DNA from: Pseudomonas sichuanensis
GTDB lineage: Bacteria; Pseudomonadota; Gammaproteobacteria; Pseudomonadales; Pseudomonadaceae
NCBI RefSeq assembly: GCF_003231305.1
Contig: NZ_QKVM01000048.1
Location: 1 to 52,796 of the forward strand
Direction: 5' to 3'
Length of the DNA: 52,796 bases
Part shown: positions 24,927 through 33,340 of the stretch, piece after piece
How the letters are laid out: each line of letters begins with the position of its first letter
Numbering within the stretch: position 1 is the first letter of the stretch
The notes under the pieces: generated by a model
What the model was told of the DNA's origin: nothing
Seen by the model: only the letters and a program-made list of their open reading frames with translations
Databases searched by the model: none
Made by a program: the position numbers and the translations under genes

Positions 24927-26821
24927 CCTGCCCCCAGGGTCCGATGGCCCACGTTCGGCTTGATTTGCAAGCCAGCCTGATTGGTTTTCGGTTGTTCGAC
25001 GCGTGTGCCGGGCGGCGCGCCGTTGATGTTGATGTTCAGCTCGCCATTGACCTGGGCCTTGTTGCCGGCCATGACCAGGCTGCCAGGCGTCGGTGCCTTG
25101 AGCAGAGCCCCCGCCGAAGGGATCCCCATGGCCGAGGTCATGCCCTGCTGCCGCGCAAGAGCTTGCGCTCCCGCATTGGCCGCGAGCATCGAGCCGTCTC
25201 CTCCCCCGAGCGCCTCGCCATTGCGCTGATTCTGGGCGTAGGCGGCGCGCTGCACCTTGGCCGTGATGCCTTCCCCGCCCTCATCCAGCCCCATGAACTT
25301 CATGATGGGTTCGATGAAGCCGCTGATCTCACCCCACAACGACTTGAAGAACTCGGCGATGGGCTCCCAGTTTTTGATGATGAGGCCGAGCGGCGTCCAG
25401 GCGGCGAACTCCTTGAACATGTCCCAGGCCGGGACCGCATAGGCCTTGATCAGCTCCCACATGGCAGAGAAGAACGGCCCTACCGTTTCCCAATTGGCGA
25501 TGATCAACCCTGCAGCAGCAGCGATACCTAACGCGATCAGGCCGATAGGGCTTGCGGCCAGCGCCAAACCCATGACCTTGGTAGCAACCGTCGCGGCCAC
25601 AATCGCGGCGCGAATGCCGGTGAATGCCACGCCGGCCCCAACCAGGCCGCGAACCAGGTTTGGGTTCGCCTCGATCATCGCGGCGGTGTAACTGATGAGG
25701 GGCCTGATAGAGTCGACGGCCTCATTCAGGCCGGGCAGCAGCGCATTGCCCAGGGCTCGACCAACCCCGTCGATGGTGTTGCGCAGCAGCTGCAGGTTGT
25801 TCGCCGTAGTCGCTGCCCGAGAGGCGTACTCCTTGTCCATGGATCCGGAGTAGCCCTTCTCGTCGGCCACCTTTTGCAGGTTGCCTTTGAGTAAGTCGAG
25901 GTTGGTCAGCAGCGGAGCGATGGCGGTGATCGATTCGCTGCCGAACAAGTTGGCCATTAGCCCGGCCTGTTTGGACTTGTCCACGTCCTTGATTCGGTCA
26001 AGGATGCCCAGTACCGCGCCTTGGGCGTCGGTCTGCATGGCCTTGGCGACTTCCTTGGAGTCGAGCCGCAGCGCCTTGAACGCTTCAGCCTGGCTCTTTG
26101 TCGCCGCTGAACCCTTGGTCATCGCGAGCATGAAGTTCTTGATGCCCGTGGCGGCCACCTCCTCCTCCACACCCACACCGGCCATGGTTGCGCCCAGGGC
26201 TGCGATCTGGCCCGATGCCAGGCCCGCGATCTCGCCCAGCGGACCGATACGGGTCACGATGCCCGAGATCTGCTTGGTGTTCGCCGGCCCCGTGTTGCCC
26301 AGGTAGTTGATCTTGTCGGCCAGCGCGACCACGTCGTCCTGGCCCATCTTGAACGAGGTGCGCCACTTGGCCATCATCTCGCCGGATTGATCGGCGGTCT
26401 GGTCGAAGGCTACCCCCATCTTCACCGCGGCCTCGGCGAAGCCAAGCAGTTCATTCTTGGCAATACCGGACTGGCCGCCCGCGGCGACGATCTTGGCGAT
26501 GTCGCCGGCCGCCATGGGCAGCCGTTCGGACATGCGCCCGATATCATCCCCCATCTTCTTGAACTGCTCTGGGGTGTCGAAGTCGACGACCTTCTTCACG
26601 TCGGCCATCTGCGACTCGAACTCGATGGCTTTGCTGATCCCGGCCACGAACGGCGCCGCGATGGCGCCACCCGCGATCAGATCACGAAACCCGATCTTGC
26701 CGAGCCCGGTCTTCTCCAGGCCCTTCTGAAAGCTCGAAACGTTTTTGCGGATCCCCGCCAAGGTTGGCGAGAGCTTGTCGACGCCGGTGATGAGCGCCTT
26801 GAGCTGAAACTTGTCGGCCAT
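24923..26821 (-). CDS. Tail tape measure protein
   Basis: A 632-aa protein. The TP901-type region (FESQMADVKKVVDFDTPEQFKKMGDDI and AGGQSGIAKNELLGFAEAAVKMG) is followed by hydrophobic segments (LVGAGVAFTGIRAAIVAATVAT, ASPIGLIALGIAAAAGLIIANW) and a Gly/Asn-rich tail. It sets tail length; at about 0.15 nm per residue a tail near 95 nm is expected. ATG 26821 overlaps the stop of the frameshifted chaperone product by 1 bp. Confidence 0.93.
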   Translation of the reverse strand: MADKFQLKALITGVDKLSPTLAGIRKNVSSFQKGLEKTGLGKIGFRDLIAGGAIAAPFVAGISKAIEFESQMADVKKVVDFDTPEQFKKMGDDIGRMSERLPMAAGDIAKIVAAGGQSGIAKNELLGFAEAAVKMGVAFDQTADQSGEMMAKWRTSFKMGQDDVVALADKINYLGNTGPANTKQISGIVTRIGPLGEIAGLASGQIAALGATMAGVGVEEEVAATGIKNFMLAMTKGSAATKSQAEAFKALRLDSKEVAKAMQTDAQGAVLGILDRIKDVDKSKQAGLMANLFGSESITAIAPLLTNLDLLKGNLQKVADEKGYSGSMDKEYASRAATTANNLQLLRNTIDGVGRALGNALLPGLNEAVDSIRPLISYTAAMIEANPNLVRGLVGAGVAFTGIRAAIVAATVATKVMGLALAASPIGLIALGIAAAAGLIIANWETVGPFFSAMWELIKAYAVPAWDMFKEFAAWTPLGLIIKNWEPIAEFFKSLWGEISGFIEPIMKFMGLDEGGEGITAKVQRAAYAQNQRNGEALGGGDGSMLAANAGAQALARQQGMTSAMGIPSAGALLKAPTPGSLVMAGNKAQVNGELNININGAPPGTRVEQPKTNQAGLQIKPNVGHRTLGAG

Positions 26822-27248
26822 CACGGCACCTGCTGCAGGGCGTTGATGCGCTGGGCGTGCACCAACGATTCGAGGAAGAGGTCCAGCGGCTTGGCGAGGA
26901 TCTGGTCAGGATCAACCTTCCAGAACCACGCAAGGTCGTAGGCGAGTGCGATCAGGCTTTCGGTGTCGGCGAGGCCGCACTCATGAAAAAACGGGCAATC
27001 GCCCAGCTGGCCGTGTGCAGGTCAGACAGGTCCAGCTGGTTCACCGACGACGGTGGAATGCCGGCGCAGACGGCGATGTACTTGGCCGAGGTGTCCATGT
27101 CCAGGCTGATCTCGTCGTTCTGGTTGACCTTGTAGGGCAGCGACTTGATGGCCCGAACTTCCTGAACCGTAGGCCGGCGCAGCTTGAGCTCGTTGAGTTC
27201 TTCGTCTTGCGCCTTGATTGGGCTGGACAGCTTGATCACTTCAGTCAT
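26821..27248 (-). CDS. Tail assembly chaperone, long form made by -1 frameshift
   Basis: If ribosomes slip -1 at 26985-26991, the 88 codons up to RFF continue as HECGLADTESLIALAYDLAW and so on for 54 more residues to the stop at 26821-26823, giving about 142 aa. The extension has the composition and helix pattern of the Mu gp42 / lambda T domain that recruits the tape measure. The -1 frame is open exactly to the tape-measure start codon and has no good start of its own. Confidence 0.78.
26952..27248 (-). CDS. Tail assembly chaperone, short form (Mu gp41-like)
   Basis: A 98-aa protein (MTEVIKLSSPIKAQDEELNELKLRRPTV split over residues 1-28) with the family signature LKLRRPTVQEVRAIKSLPY. ATG 27248 overlaps the tail-tube stop by 4 bp and has AGGGG 7 nt upstream, so it is preferred over 27254. 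It binds the tape measure during tail assembly, and a slippery site near its end directs the longer form. Confidence 0.88.
   Translation of the reverse strand: MTEVIKLSSPIKAQDEELNELKLRRPTVQEVRAIKSLPYKVNQNDEISLDMDTSAKYIAVCAGIPPSSVNQLDLSDLHTASWAIARFFMSAASPTPKA
26985..26991 (-). promoter_or_regulatory. Canonical -1 ribosomal slippery heptamer (T TTT TTC)
   Basis: The minus strand reads T TTT TTC with the zero frame split exactly as X XXY YYZ: the first T is the third base of a CGT codon. Slippage lets both tRNA-Phe re-pair on TTT TTT. It lies 12 codons before the zero-frame stop, as in other tail chaperone pairs. Confidence 0.82.
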
Positions 27249-27592
27249 TGCCATACCCCTTTGAGGCCGTCGAATTGCAGGTCGGCAGTGCCGTCGTCAC
27301 CGCTCAACACAGGCTCGTCGACCAGGTAGGCGGCAGACAGCACGTACACCTTGCCGTTCTTGAATTCGCAGGTGATGGTCATGTCTGTACCGGTCACCAG
27401 TTTTTTCAGCGGAAAGTCAGGCGTGTACACAGCAGTGACCTTCACGTAAGGCGTCAGGTCCTCCTCCTTGTAGCAGCCCGGCACCACCGACTCTCGCTTC
27501 ACGTCCATCAGCGGGGCCTCACAGCCGCCAGTGATGGTCAGCTGGGCACCGTCCACTTTGATGTAGCAGGTGCCAGCGACTCTTTGACCCAT
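27245..27592 (-). CDS. Phage tail tube protein (Mu gp40-like)
   Basis: A 115-aa protein, MGQRVAGTCYIKVDGAQLTI at the start and a beta-rich body. This is the usual length of the tube subunit in the Mu group. Rings of it form the inner tube that the sheath drives through the envelope. It sits after the sheath gene and before the chaperone, the conserved order. Confidence 0.9.
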   Translation of the reverse strand: MGQRVAGTCYIKVDGAQLTITGGCEAPLMDVKRESVVPGCYKEEDLTPYVKVTAVYTPDFPLKKLVTGTDMTITCEFKNGKVYVLSAAYLVDEPVLSGDDGTADLQFDGLKGVWQ

Positions 27593-27610
27593 GGTCTTGT
27601 CTCCGAAAAT

Positions 27611-27634
27611 GAAAAAGCCCGCTCAGGCGGGCTT
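27611..27634 (-). terminator. Hairpin between sheath and tube genes
   Basis: The stem AAGCCCGC / GCGGGCTT has a 4-nt loop and T5 on the minus strand. It lies inside the late operon, so it either tunes the sheath-to-tube ratio or is bypassed by antiterminated polymerase. Confidence 0.72.
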
Positions 27635-27652
27635 GGGATATGGGCGACCGAA

Positions 27653-29149
27653 TCAGGCCGCGTCGTCGTACTGCAGCCGGAACTGGTTCAGGAGCGCGAA
27701 GACGCGCAGGCCGTTGATGTAGTCAGGCGGGAACAGCACGTTCACCCGGCTGGGATCGTTGTTGTCGCGCTCGACCACCAGGTGCTCGGCGAACAGTTCG
27801 GCGTTTTCGACGTGGCCTTCGTTTTCCAGCTTGCCGTACTGGGCGATCAGCTCGCCGCGAATGGTGCTGGGCGTCACTATCGGCTGGCCGGCGCCGAAGC
27901 GGGTGCCGTCGCTGGCCAGTTTGTGCCGACCATACTTGCTGGTGATGACACCCTGCAGGCGGCGGATGATGAAAGCCGACTGGTGCATGGTCTCGCTGTC
28001 CAGGTACGAGTTGTCCGGCTGGCCGTAAGCGTTCTTCTGGTAGGTAGTGATCGAGCGCTGAATGCGCATCGAGCCGCCTTCGAAATAGGCCGTGCCGACA
28101 CCGTAGCTGAGCAGCGACTGACGTTCGGTGAGCGTGAATCGGCCGCTTGCCGGCGCCGCGTCGATACCCGGCATGGCGCCGCTCTGCGTCGGACGGCTGG
28201 CGTCGGCGGAGATGAAGGCCGCCGTACGCGCCGCGAGCGCTGCAGCTACTTGCCAGACCGGTTGCGGCACACCCTGCTCCACCCCCTGGATGGTGACATG
28301 CTGGTCGTTGCGCGCCTGGCCCGCAGCCACCAGCGTGCCGATGGTCCCACGCTTGGCGCTGTAGACGTGGCCGAACAACTGCTTGGCCCAGGACCAGCGG
28401 CCGGCGCTGTCGTCCATGGCCAGCTTCCAGGCATCCAGGGTGGTGGTGTCGGTCCAGGGTAGGCAGATGAACTCGAACGGCTCATCGCCGAGGGCAGCCA
28501 GGGCATCAATCTGGTCAGGCGTGCCTGCACCGCTGGCCATGGCCGCCACCGCGACGGTGAGCCCGGCGGGGGTGAATTCGCCATTGGTCTTGCCCAGGCG
28601 ATTCATCTGCACGGCGATGTCGTTGCCGCTTTCGCCCTTCCACTTGCAGGTCAGGGTCACAACTGCGCCTGCAGCTGCTGCAGTGACCGGAAGATCAGCC
28701 TTGGCATTCACCTGCACCGCCAGCGCCGAAGCTGCCTGCTCAGCAGTTGCGGCGGCAGTCACAGTCGCCTGTACGCGCACACCGCCGATGTACAGGCTCA
28801 GCAGCCCGGACTCGGTCGCAGCACCGGTCACCGTCACGGTGCCCTTTGCCTCCACGCCGGTAGTGGCCTTGAGCGGCAGACACCAAACCTCACCCACCGG
28901 GTCGGCTTTGCGCCAGATTTCGTACATGGCGGCAAGCATGGAGCCCTGGCCGCCGATGGACTTGGCCAGGCTGACGCTCGGCACGAGCACCAGCTGGCCG
29001 ATCTCTTCCGACGTGGCGTCATCATTGACCTGGGCGACGATCAGCCGGCGCATCACCGACGACGCAGTGTTGGCCGCCGAGTTATCCATCTCCGCGTAGA
29101 ACAGCGGCACACGGATATCGGCAGGGATGTTGCTGAAGCCGATGCTCAT
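27653..29149 (-). CDS. Contractile tail sheath protein (Mu gp39-like)
   Basis: A 498-aa protein. It has the sheath N-terminus (MSIGFSNIPADIRVPLFYAEMDNS), an inserted beta domain (about 115-200), a subtilisin-like middle (WTDTTTLDAWKLAMDDSAGRWSW) and the C-terminal domain (RSITTYQKNAYGQPDNSYLDSET). Its presence makes this a myovirus. ATG 29149 overlaps the preceding stop by 4 bp, which rules out the longer frame to 29224. Confidence 0.95.
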   Translation of the reverse strand: MSIGFSNIPADIRVPLFYAEMDNSAANTASSVMRRLIVAQVNDDATSEEIGQLVLVPSVSLAKSIGGQGSMLAAMYEIWRKADPVGEVWCLPLKATTGVEAKGTVTVTGAATESGLLSLYIGGVRVQATVTAAATAEQAASALAVQVNAKADLPVTAAAAGAVVTLTCKWKGESGNDIAVQMNRLGKTNGEFTPAGLTVAVAAMASGAGTPDQIDALAALGDEPFEFICLPWTDTTTLDAWKLAMDDSAGRWSWAKQLFGHVYSAKRGTIGTLVAAGQARNDQHVTIQGVEQGVPQPVWQVAAALAARTAAFISADASRPTQSGAMPGIDAAPASGRFTLTERQSLLSYGVGTAYFEGGSMRIQRSITTYQKNAYGQPDNSYLDSETMHQSAFIIRRLQGVITSKYGRHKLASDGTRFGAGQPIVTPSTIRGELIAQYGKLENEGHVENAELFAEHLVVERDNNDPSRVNVLFPPDYINGLRVFALLNQFRLQYDDAA

Positions 29150-29331
29150 TGCTGGATTACCTCTTTCTTGGCCGCCTTGGCCTGCTTGATGGTGATGTCG
29201 CCATCGGCCAGGCGGCGGCGCCACCAGTCGCTGTCGACTACTTCGCGGCCCTCAGCGGGCAGCAGACTACCCGTCTGCGGGTCTGGCACGGCGCGGCCGG
29301 CAGCCGGCACCACGGTGATGCGCTGGGTCAT
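29146..29331 (-). CDS. DUF2635 protein (Mu gp38-like)
   Basis: A 61-aa protein. The pattern VVPAAGRAVPDPQTGSLLPAEG then WWRRRLADGDI is the DUF2635 signature, found directly upstream of sheath genes in Mu-like tails. Role unknown. It overlaps its neighbours by 4 bp on both sides. Confidence 0.9.
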   Translation of the reverse strand: MTQRITVVPAAGRAVPDPQTGSLLPAEGREVVDSDWWRRRLADGDITIKQAKAAKKEVIQQ

Positions 29332-29918
29332 GGTTCGGGGTCTCCGGAGAACTTCATTTCGATACGCCCATCAGGGCCGGGGTACTGCAGGTTGGGGTCG
29401 GCCGGATCGATGCAGTCCATGTTGATGGTGGCCCCGGTGAACGCCGGCAGGCCGTCGAGCTCGTGCTCGTGCCACGTTTCGGCCGGGTCGTCAGAGCTGT
29501 TACGACCGAGCTGGAATGCTGCCGAGAAGCTGAAGCGGTAGACCACCCGGGCTCGGTTGATCAGCACCAGGCCGCCGCCGTCATAGACGATCGGATCGTA
29601 CTCGGCTGCCGGCCGCCAGCCGACCAGGGCGCGCCACAACTCCTTGCGGAAGTCGTGCAGCAGGTCGGCGGCCTGCTGGCCGCGCTCGTCCTTGGTATCC
29701 ATGGCCAGGACCACCTCGAAGCGGTCCTCGACATCTTGGATCACGGCGTTCGTGGCTTTGTTGTCGCCCGCCTTGTCATCGGCGGCAATCACGTAGGCCG
29801 AGGGGTTCTTCAGCAGCGCCGACTCGCTGACCGCATCCAGGTCGATGCCGCCCGAGACCCTGGCAGCCAGGCTCGGGCAGTTCTCGCGCAGGTGCGCGAT
29901 GATGGGGGAGATTTTCAT
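29328..29918 (-). CDS. Phage tail terminator-like protein (Mu gp37 position)
   Basis: A 196-aa protein starting MKISPIIAHLRENCPSLAARV. The pattern SAYVIAADDKAGDN and the beta strand VIQDVEDRFEVVLAMDT match tail terminator proteins, which cap the tail tube and join it to the head. It lies exactly between head-completion and sheath genes. Confidence 0.82.
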   Translation of the reverse strand: MKISPIIAHLRENCPSLAARVSGGIDLDAVSESALLKNPSAYVIAADDKAGDNKATNAVIQDVEDRFEVVLAMDTKDERGQQAADLLHDFRKELWRALVGWRPAAEYDPIVYDGGGLVLINRARVVYRFSFSAAFQLGRNSSDDPAETWHEHELDGLPAFTGATINMDCIDPADPNLQYPGPDGRIEMKFSGDPEP

Positions 29919-29948
29919 GTTCGAGTTCCGGCCCGGCGGGCCTGATGA

Positions 29949-30470
29949 CTAACCGAGGGCCGCGGCGAATGCAGCCTTGAGGATGGATTCGACCTGGCTC
30001 TTTTCGTCTTGCAAGGCGTCTTCCATGTAGTTGGCTCTGGGGGCGATTCGCCAAGCGCCTGCAGATCGGATGGCTTTTTCAGCAGCCAGTTGCCCCGGGG
30101 CGCGACGATTGGACTTTCCTCGACCTTTCCCCGGGGCTAGTGCTTTGGGCTTACTCCCCATCTTCACGCCGTAGTGCAGGTAGGCGGGGTAATACTCCGC
30201 CATCGCTGAGGTCTTGAATGGTGCGATTTTTACCAGGAACCCGGCGCGGGACACCTTGAACTTGATGGAGTCGACGGTCCTGCCGGTACGGTTGATTGGA
30301 TAGCTGTCCTGGCCGCGTGCCAGTGCCAGGTTCAGCTGGGCGCGGCGGCTGACCACCTGGCCGGCCTTGCGCATCCCCTTGCGGATCTGCTTCTTGTCGA
30401 AGATCTCCCGGCCGAACTGGTCGAAGCCTTCAATGTGCAGATAGCTATCGACGGATGCCGAGTTAGCCAT
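29949..30470 (-). CDS. HK97 gp10-like tail-completion protein
   Basis: A 173-aa basic protein with MRKAGQVVSRRAQLNLALARG near the start and a Lys/Arg-rich middle (PKALAPGKGRGKSNRRAPG). The place after the head-closure protein and the size suggest an HK97-gp10-type neck protein. The similarity is positional more than by motif. Confidence 0.7.
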   Translation of the reverse strand: MANSASVDSYLHIEGFDQFGREIFDKKQIRKGMRKAGQVVSRRAQLNLALARGQDSYPINRTGRTVDSIKFKVSRAGFLVKIAPFKTSAMAEYYPAYLHYGVKMGSKPKALAPGKGRGKSNRRAPGQLAAEKAIRSAGAWRIAPRANYMEDALQDEKSQVESILKAAFAAALG

Positions 30471-30825
30471 AGATACCTCCTCCGACCTGTTGCTGACCGA
30501 GCTCTTCGACCTCGATCACGGTGAAGCGCTTGCCAGCCCCCCACGGCGCGCTGCGCTTGACGCGATAGACCATGCTGCCAGAAACGATTTCGTGGGACGT
30601 GGTGACACCCTCGATCCGGCGAACCCAGACGCGGTGGGTGATCGTGTCGTCGGTTTGCACGCTGTCGGTGTAGGCCGCAGTGCCGACCGCGCGGAGCTTT
30701 GCCCAGCGCTGTCGAGGCTCGGCAAAAACCGACTCCACGTCGGCCTCGTCAACAGGCATATCCTCACGCAGGCGAATGGTGATGCGCTGGTCGAGTTCTC
30801 CAGCGCCAGGTTCAAGCTGTGCCAT
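30463..30825 (-). CDS. Head closure / head-tail adaptor protein
   Basis: A 120-aa protein of the SPP1 gp16 / HK97 gp7 type: GELDQRITIRLREDM, then RWAKLRAVGTAAYTDSVQTDDTITHRVWVRR. It is the neck stopper that keeps packaged DNA in the head. It overlaps both neighbours by a few bases. Confidence 0.87.
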   Translation of the reverse strand: MAQLEPGAGELDQRITIRLREDMPVDEADVESVFAEPRQRWAKLRAVGTAAYTDSVQTDDTITHRVWVRRIEGVTTSHEIVSGSMVYRVKRSAPWGAGKRFTVIEVEELGQQQVGGGIYG

Positions 30826-31133
30826 CAGAAGCGTTTCCTGTACCAGAGGAGTCGATCCACAGCGAGCGGCATTGCAGTTGCCCCGGCACCAGATGCTCCG
30901 ACCACGACCGCCTCGCGGTTGGCGTACCAGTGACCGACCAGCAGCAGGATGGCTTGCTCCACGTCACGGGTGAGCCCCATCTCATCGGGTTCAACCGGAT
31001 CGGCCGCAACCAGCCTGCGGTCACAGTGCTGCTCGATATGGGCCTGAGCTGCTGCGACGTAGCCACCGATCAGGGCGTCTTCCTCGTCGCCATCAACTCG
31101 CAGGTGCACCTTAACGATGGCCAGGTCGAGCAT
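30825..31133 (-). CDS. Head-tail connector protein (HK97 gp6-like)
   Basis: A 102-aa protein: LAIVKVHLRVDGDEEDALIGGYVAAAQ gives the start pattern of the gp6-like adaptor, and EQAILLLVGHWYANRE the conserved helix. It forms the ring beneath the portal. Confidence 0.9.
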   Translation of the reverse strand: MLDLAIVKVHLRVDGDEEDALIGGYVAAAQAHIEQHCDRRLVAADPVEPDEMGLTRDVEQAILLLVGHWYANREAVVVGASGAGATAMPLAVDRLLWYRKRF

Positions 31134-31445
31134 TTACTTGGCCTCAGCCGCAGCTTTCTCGGCAGCAGCCTTTTCAGCTGCCGCTTTTTCTGCTGCTGCC
31201 TTCTCGGCGGCGGCTTTCTCAGCAGCAGCCTTTTCCTCCTTGGGCGCAGCAGGCTTGGTTTCCTTCGGTTTCGCCACACGCGGCTTACCATTGGCGTCAA
31301 CTTCGACGGCCAGGCCTTTTCCGATCAGGGTGTAGGCGTACTCATCATCGGCATCGTCGAAGCTTTCACCGGCCTTGATCTTGTTGGAACTGGCGCCCAG
31401 CAAGGCTCCGTTACCAACAAAACCCCACAGAATCTTGATTTTCAT
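31134..31445 (-). CDS. Small head-module protein with AAAEK repeat tail
   Basis: A 103-aa protein. Residues 1-58 form a small domain (LWGFVGNGALLGASSNKIKAG, then AYTLIGKGLAVEVD) like the SH3-like or Rho-type proteins found next to HK97 capsids. The rest is a Pro/Lys linker and five AAAEK units plus AAAEAK, predicted to be one long charged helix. The position beside the capsid gene suggests a head decoration or connector accessory, but this is inference. Confidence 0.75.
   Translation of the reverse strand: MKIKILWGFVGNGALLGASSNKIKAGESFDDADDEYAYTLIGKGLAVEVDANGKPRVAKPKETKPAAPKEEKAAAEKAAAEKAAAEKAAAEKAAAEKAAAEAK
31137..31229 (-). repeat. 15-bp tandem repeat encoding AAAEK
   Basis: Five 15-bp units and a longer last unit encode AAAEK repeats. 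Synonymous differences between the copies show they are not freshly duplicated. Confidence 0.85.
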
Positions 31446-31464
31446 GCTGCCTCCAGAAACGAAG

Positions 31465-31485
31465 AGGCCGGCGGTGCGCCGGCCT
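31465..31485 (-). terminator. Hairpin after the capsid gene
   Basis: An 8-bp stem AGGCCGGC / GCCGGCCT lies 15 bp past the capsid stop. The T tract is broken (CTTCGTTT), so it is more likely an RNA-stability or attenuation element than a full stop. Confidence 0.5.
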
Positions 31486-31499
31486 TCAGTGAGGGTTGG

Positions 31500-32702
31500 T
31501 TACGCGGCGACCAGGAATCGCCCCTTGACCAGCGCCTTCTTCTGACGCACGCCGAGGCCCAGTCGCTCCTCAACCAGCAGCGCCCGCTCGTTGCGGATGA
31601 ACTGATCGTTGATCAGGCCCATCTTGAACAGGAAGGTCAGGCGATCGAAAAGGGTGGTGGAGCGCGCGAAGTTCGCCACCAAGAACTCACCGCCGGTTTC
31701 GGTATCGCCCTCGTCCATGCTATCGGAGGTGATCACCGGACGACCCCACAGGATCGGAGTCACCAGGCCCTGCAGGTTGGCAAACAGATAGCGGTTCTCG
31801 CCGTCCTTCTGCAGCTCGATGTTCATCCAGTCCAGCTCGGTCATGACCGTACCGTCAGCAGACATCTTCGACTGCTTGCGCACTTGGTAGATCGCGCGGC
31901 GCACCAGGTCGATCGAGGTGTCGCCAGCCTTGTTCAGGGTGGTGTCGTAGGCGGTCGCCTGGGTCATCAGGCCATTGAGGTTCTCGCCGGTACCGTCACC
32001 TTTGAGGATCTGCGCCTCCTCCTCCAGCTTCAGGTCGTAGCGCAGCAGCTGCTGCAGGTAGGCGAACATCTGAGGCACATCGTCGAGGGCCTCGTCGGTG
32101 ACCGGCATCCACACCGCCAGCTTCTTCACGCGGTCGGTGACGCGCTCGAAGGTAACGTTGCTGGTTGGCTTCAGGCCGCCTTCAGCCACTGGCGCGGCGC
32201 CGGTGGTGTGCAGCAGCTCGCGGAAGTAGGTGTATTCCTGCGCGGCCACCGGGATGACGGTCAACAGGTCGCGGATGCGTAGCTCCTGGCGGATGCCAGG
32301 TTGAATCACCGGGTCGTAGACCGGCGCAACGATTCCAGCACTGGTGACCTTCATCTCCTTCATGCTGGCCAGGTCGGACTTGGTGACCTCGAGCTGGGCC
32401 AGCGCTGCGTTCTTCTGGCTGAGCGCCTTGTAGCTGTCGTCGCCCTGGATCATGTCGATAAAGCTTTTGCCTTCGCTGGGCAGGCCGCGCAGCTTGACGC
32501 CTTTCTGCTCCAGATCGACCACCTGGTCGATGACCTTCTGCAGCTCGCCCTTCTGGTCCTCGATCTGTTTTTTCAGGTCGCCAGCCACCTGGTTACCCTT
32601 CTGGACCTCGTCCATGGCCGCATCGTACTTCTTCTGCAACCCCTCGAAGCCGCTCTTCAGTTGCAGCTCCAGGGAGTCCTTCAGTTCTTTTACTTCGCTC
32701 AT
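31500..32702 (-). CDS. HK97-family major capsid protein
   Basis: A 400-aa protein. An N-terminal coiled-coil delta domain (about 1-105, LKKQIEDQKGELQKVIDQVVDLE) acts as scaffold and is removed by the protease. The HK97 fold follows (LRIRDLLTVIPVAAQEYTYFRE, then VKKLAVWMPVTDEALDDVP). It forms the icosahedral shell. ATG 32702 overlaps the protease stop by 4 bp. Confidence 0.94.
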   Translation of the reverse strand: MSEVKELKDSLELQLKSGFEGLQKKYDAAMDEVQKGNQVAGDLKKQIEDQKGELQKVIDQVVDLEQKGVKLRGLPSEGKSFIDMIQGDDSYKALSQKNAALAQLEVTKSDLASMKEMKVTSAGIVAPVYDPVIQPGIRQELRIRDLLTVIPVAAQEYTYFRELLHTTGAAPVAEGGLKPTSNVTFERVTDRVKKLAVWMPVTDEALDDVPQMFAYLQQLLRYDLKLEEEAQILKGDGTGENLNGLMTQATAYDTTLNKAGDTSIDLVRRAIYQVRKQSKMSADGTVMTELDWMNIELQKDGENRYLFANLQGLVTPILWGRPVITSDSMDEGDTETGGEFLVANFARSTTLFDRLTFLFKMGLINDQFIRNERALLVEERLGLGVRQKKALVKGRFLVAA

Positions 32703-33340
32703 TGCGCTACTCCAAAATGGTGGGTGAACAGTTGGGAAATGTCTTTCAGCTCATCCACGATCGCCGTGGCCTCGCTCCCGCCGTCACGGCGTAGCGCGGT
32801 GTAGCCGAGCGAAGCGACTGCCGCCGCTTCCTTCTGCGAGAGGCCCATGCGTTCGCGCAGGGCCTTCTCGAAAAGCCTGATGTCCGACTTGACGCTGAGG
32901 ACTTGCGCCTCAGGGTTCATGCCGAACGGAACGAAGGAGGCTTCCCACAGTTCGGCCTCCTTGATGACTCGCACGCGGCGGCCGGCGCGCTCCTCAAAAT
33001 CGGCCTTCAGGGTGTTGAAGCCGATCGACATGCTGTCGAGGACTTCGTCTTTCATCAGCTCGTATGCGTCGCGCGCGTAGCTGACCTTGAGGTTGACCTG
33101 CCCCTTCAAGAGCAGGCCGTGATCGTCCGACGTGAAGTCGGCGGCGCCGACAAGGCGGGTCAGGTCGTGATACAAGGCAAGCTTGAGCTTGCCGCCACGG
33201 GTTGCTTTCACTCGGGTGAAAGCGCCAGGGACAATCACGTCATCGCCAAGGTCCACGTTGTTGAATACTGCCGCGTAGCCCTCGAAATTGCCGGCCTCGT
33301 CGACGGACTTGAGCTCAAACGGGCATTCAAGGTTTGCCAT
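32699..33340 (-). CDS. HK97-family prohead protease
   Basis: A 213-aa Ser protease of the herpes-assemblin fold. It has GYAAVFNNVDLGDDVIVPGAF (about 20-40), the catalytic His in ALYHDLTRLVG (about 58) and the Ser in LDSMSIGFN (about 107). It cuts the capsid delta domain during maturation. It overlaps the portal gene by 14 bp. Confidence 0.93.
   Translation of the reverse strand: MANLECPFELKSVDEAGNFEGYAAVFNNVDLGDDVIVPGAFTRVKATRGGKLKLALYHDLTRLVGAADFTSDDHGLLLKGQVNLKVSYARDAYELMKDEVLDSMSIGFNTLKADFEERAGRRVRVIKEAELWEASFVPFGMNPEAQVLSVKSDIRLFEKALRERMGLSQKEAAAVASLGYTALRRDGGSEATAIVDELKDISQLFTHHFGVAQ

Noticed and set aside
30819..32282. 487-aa plus-strand frame
   Set aside because: It is antisense to capsid and connector genes, which match known families.
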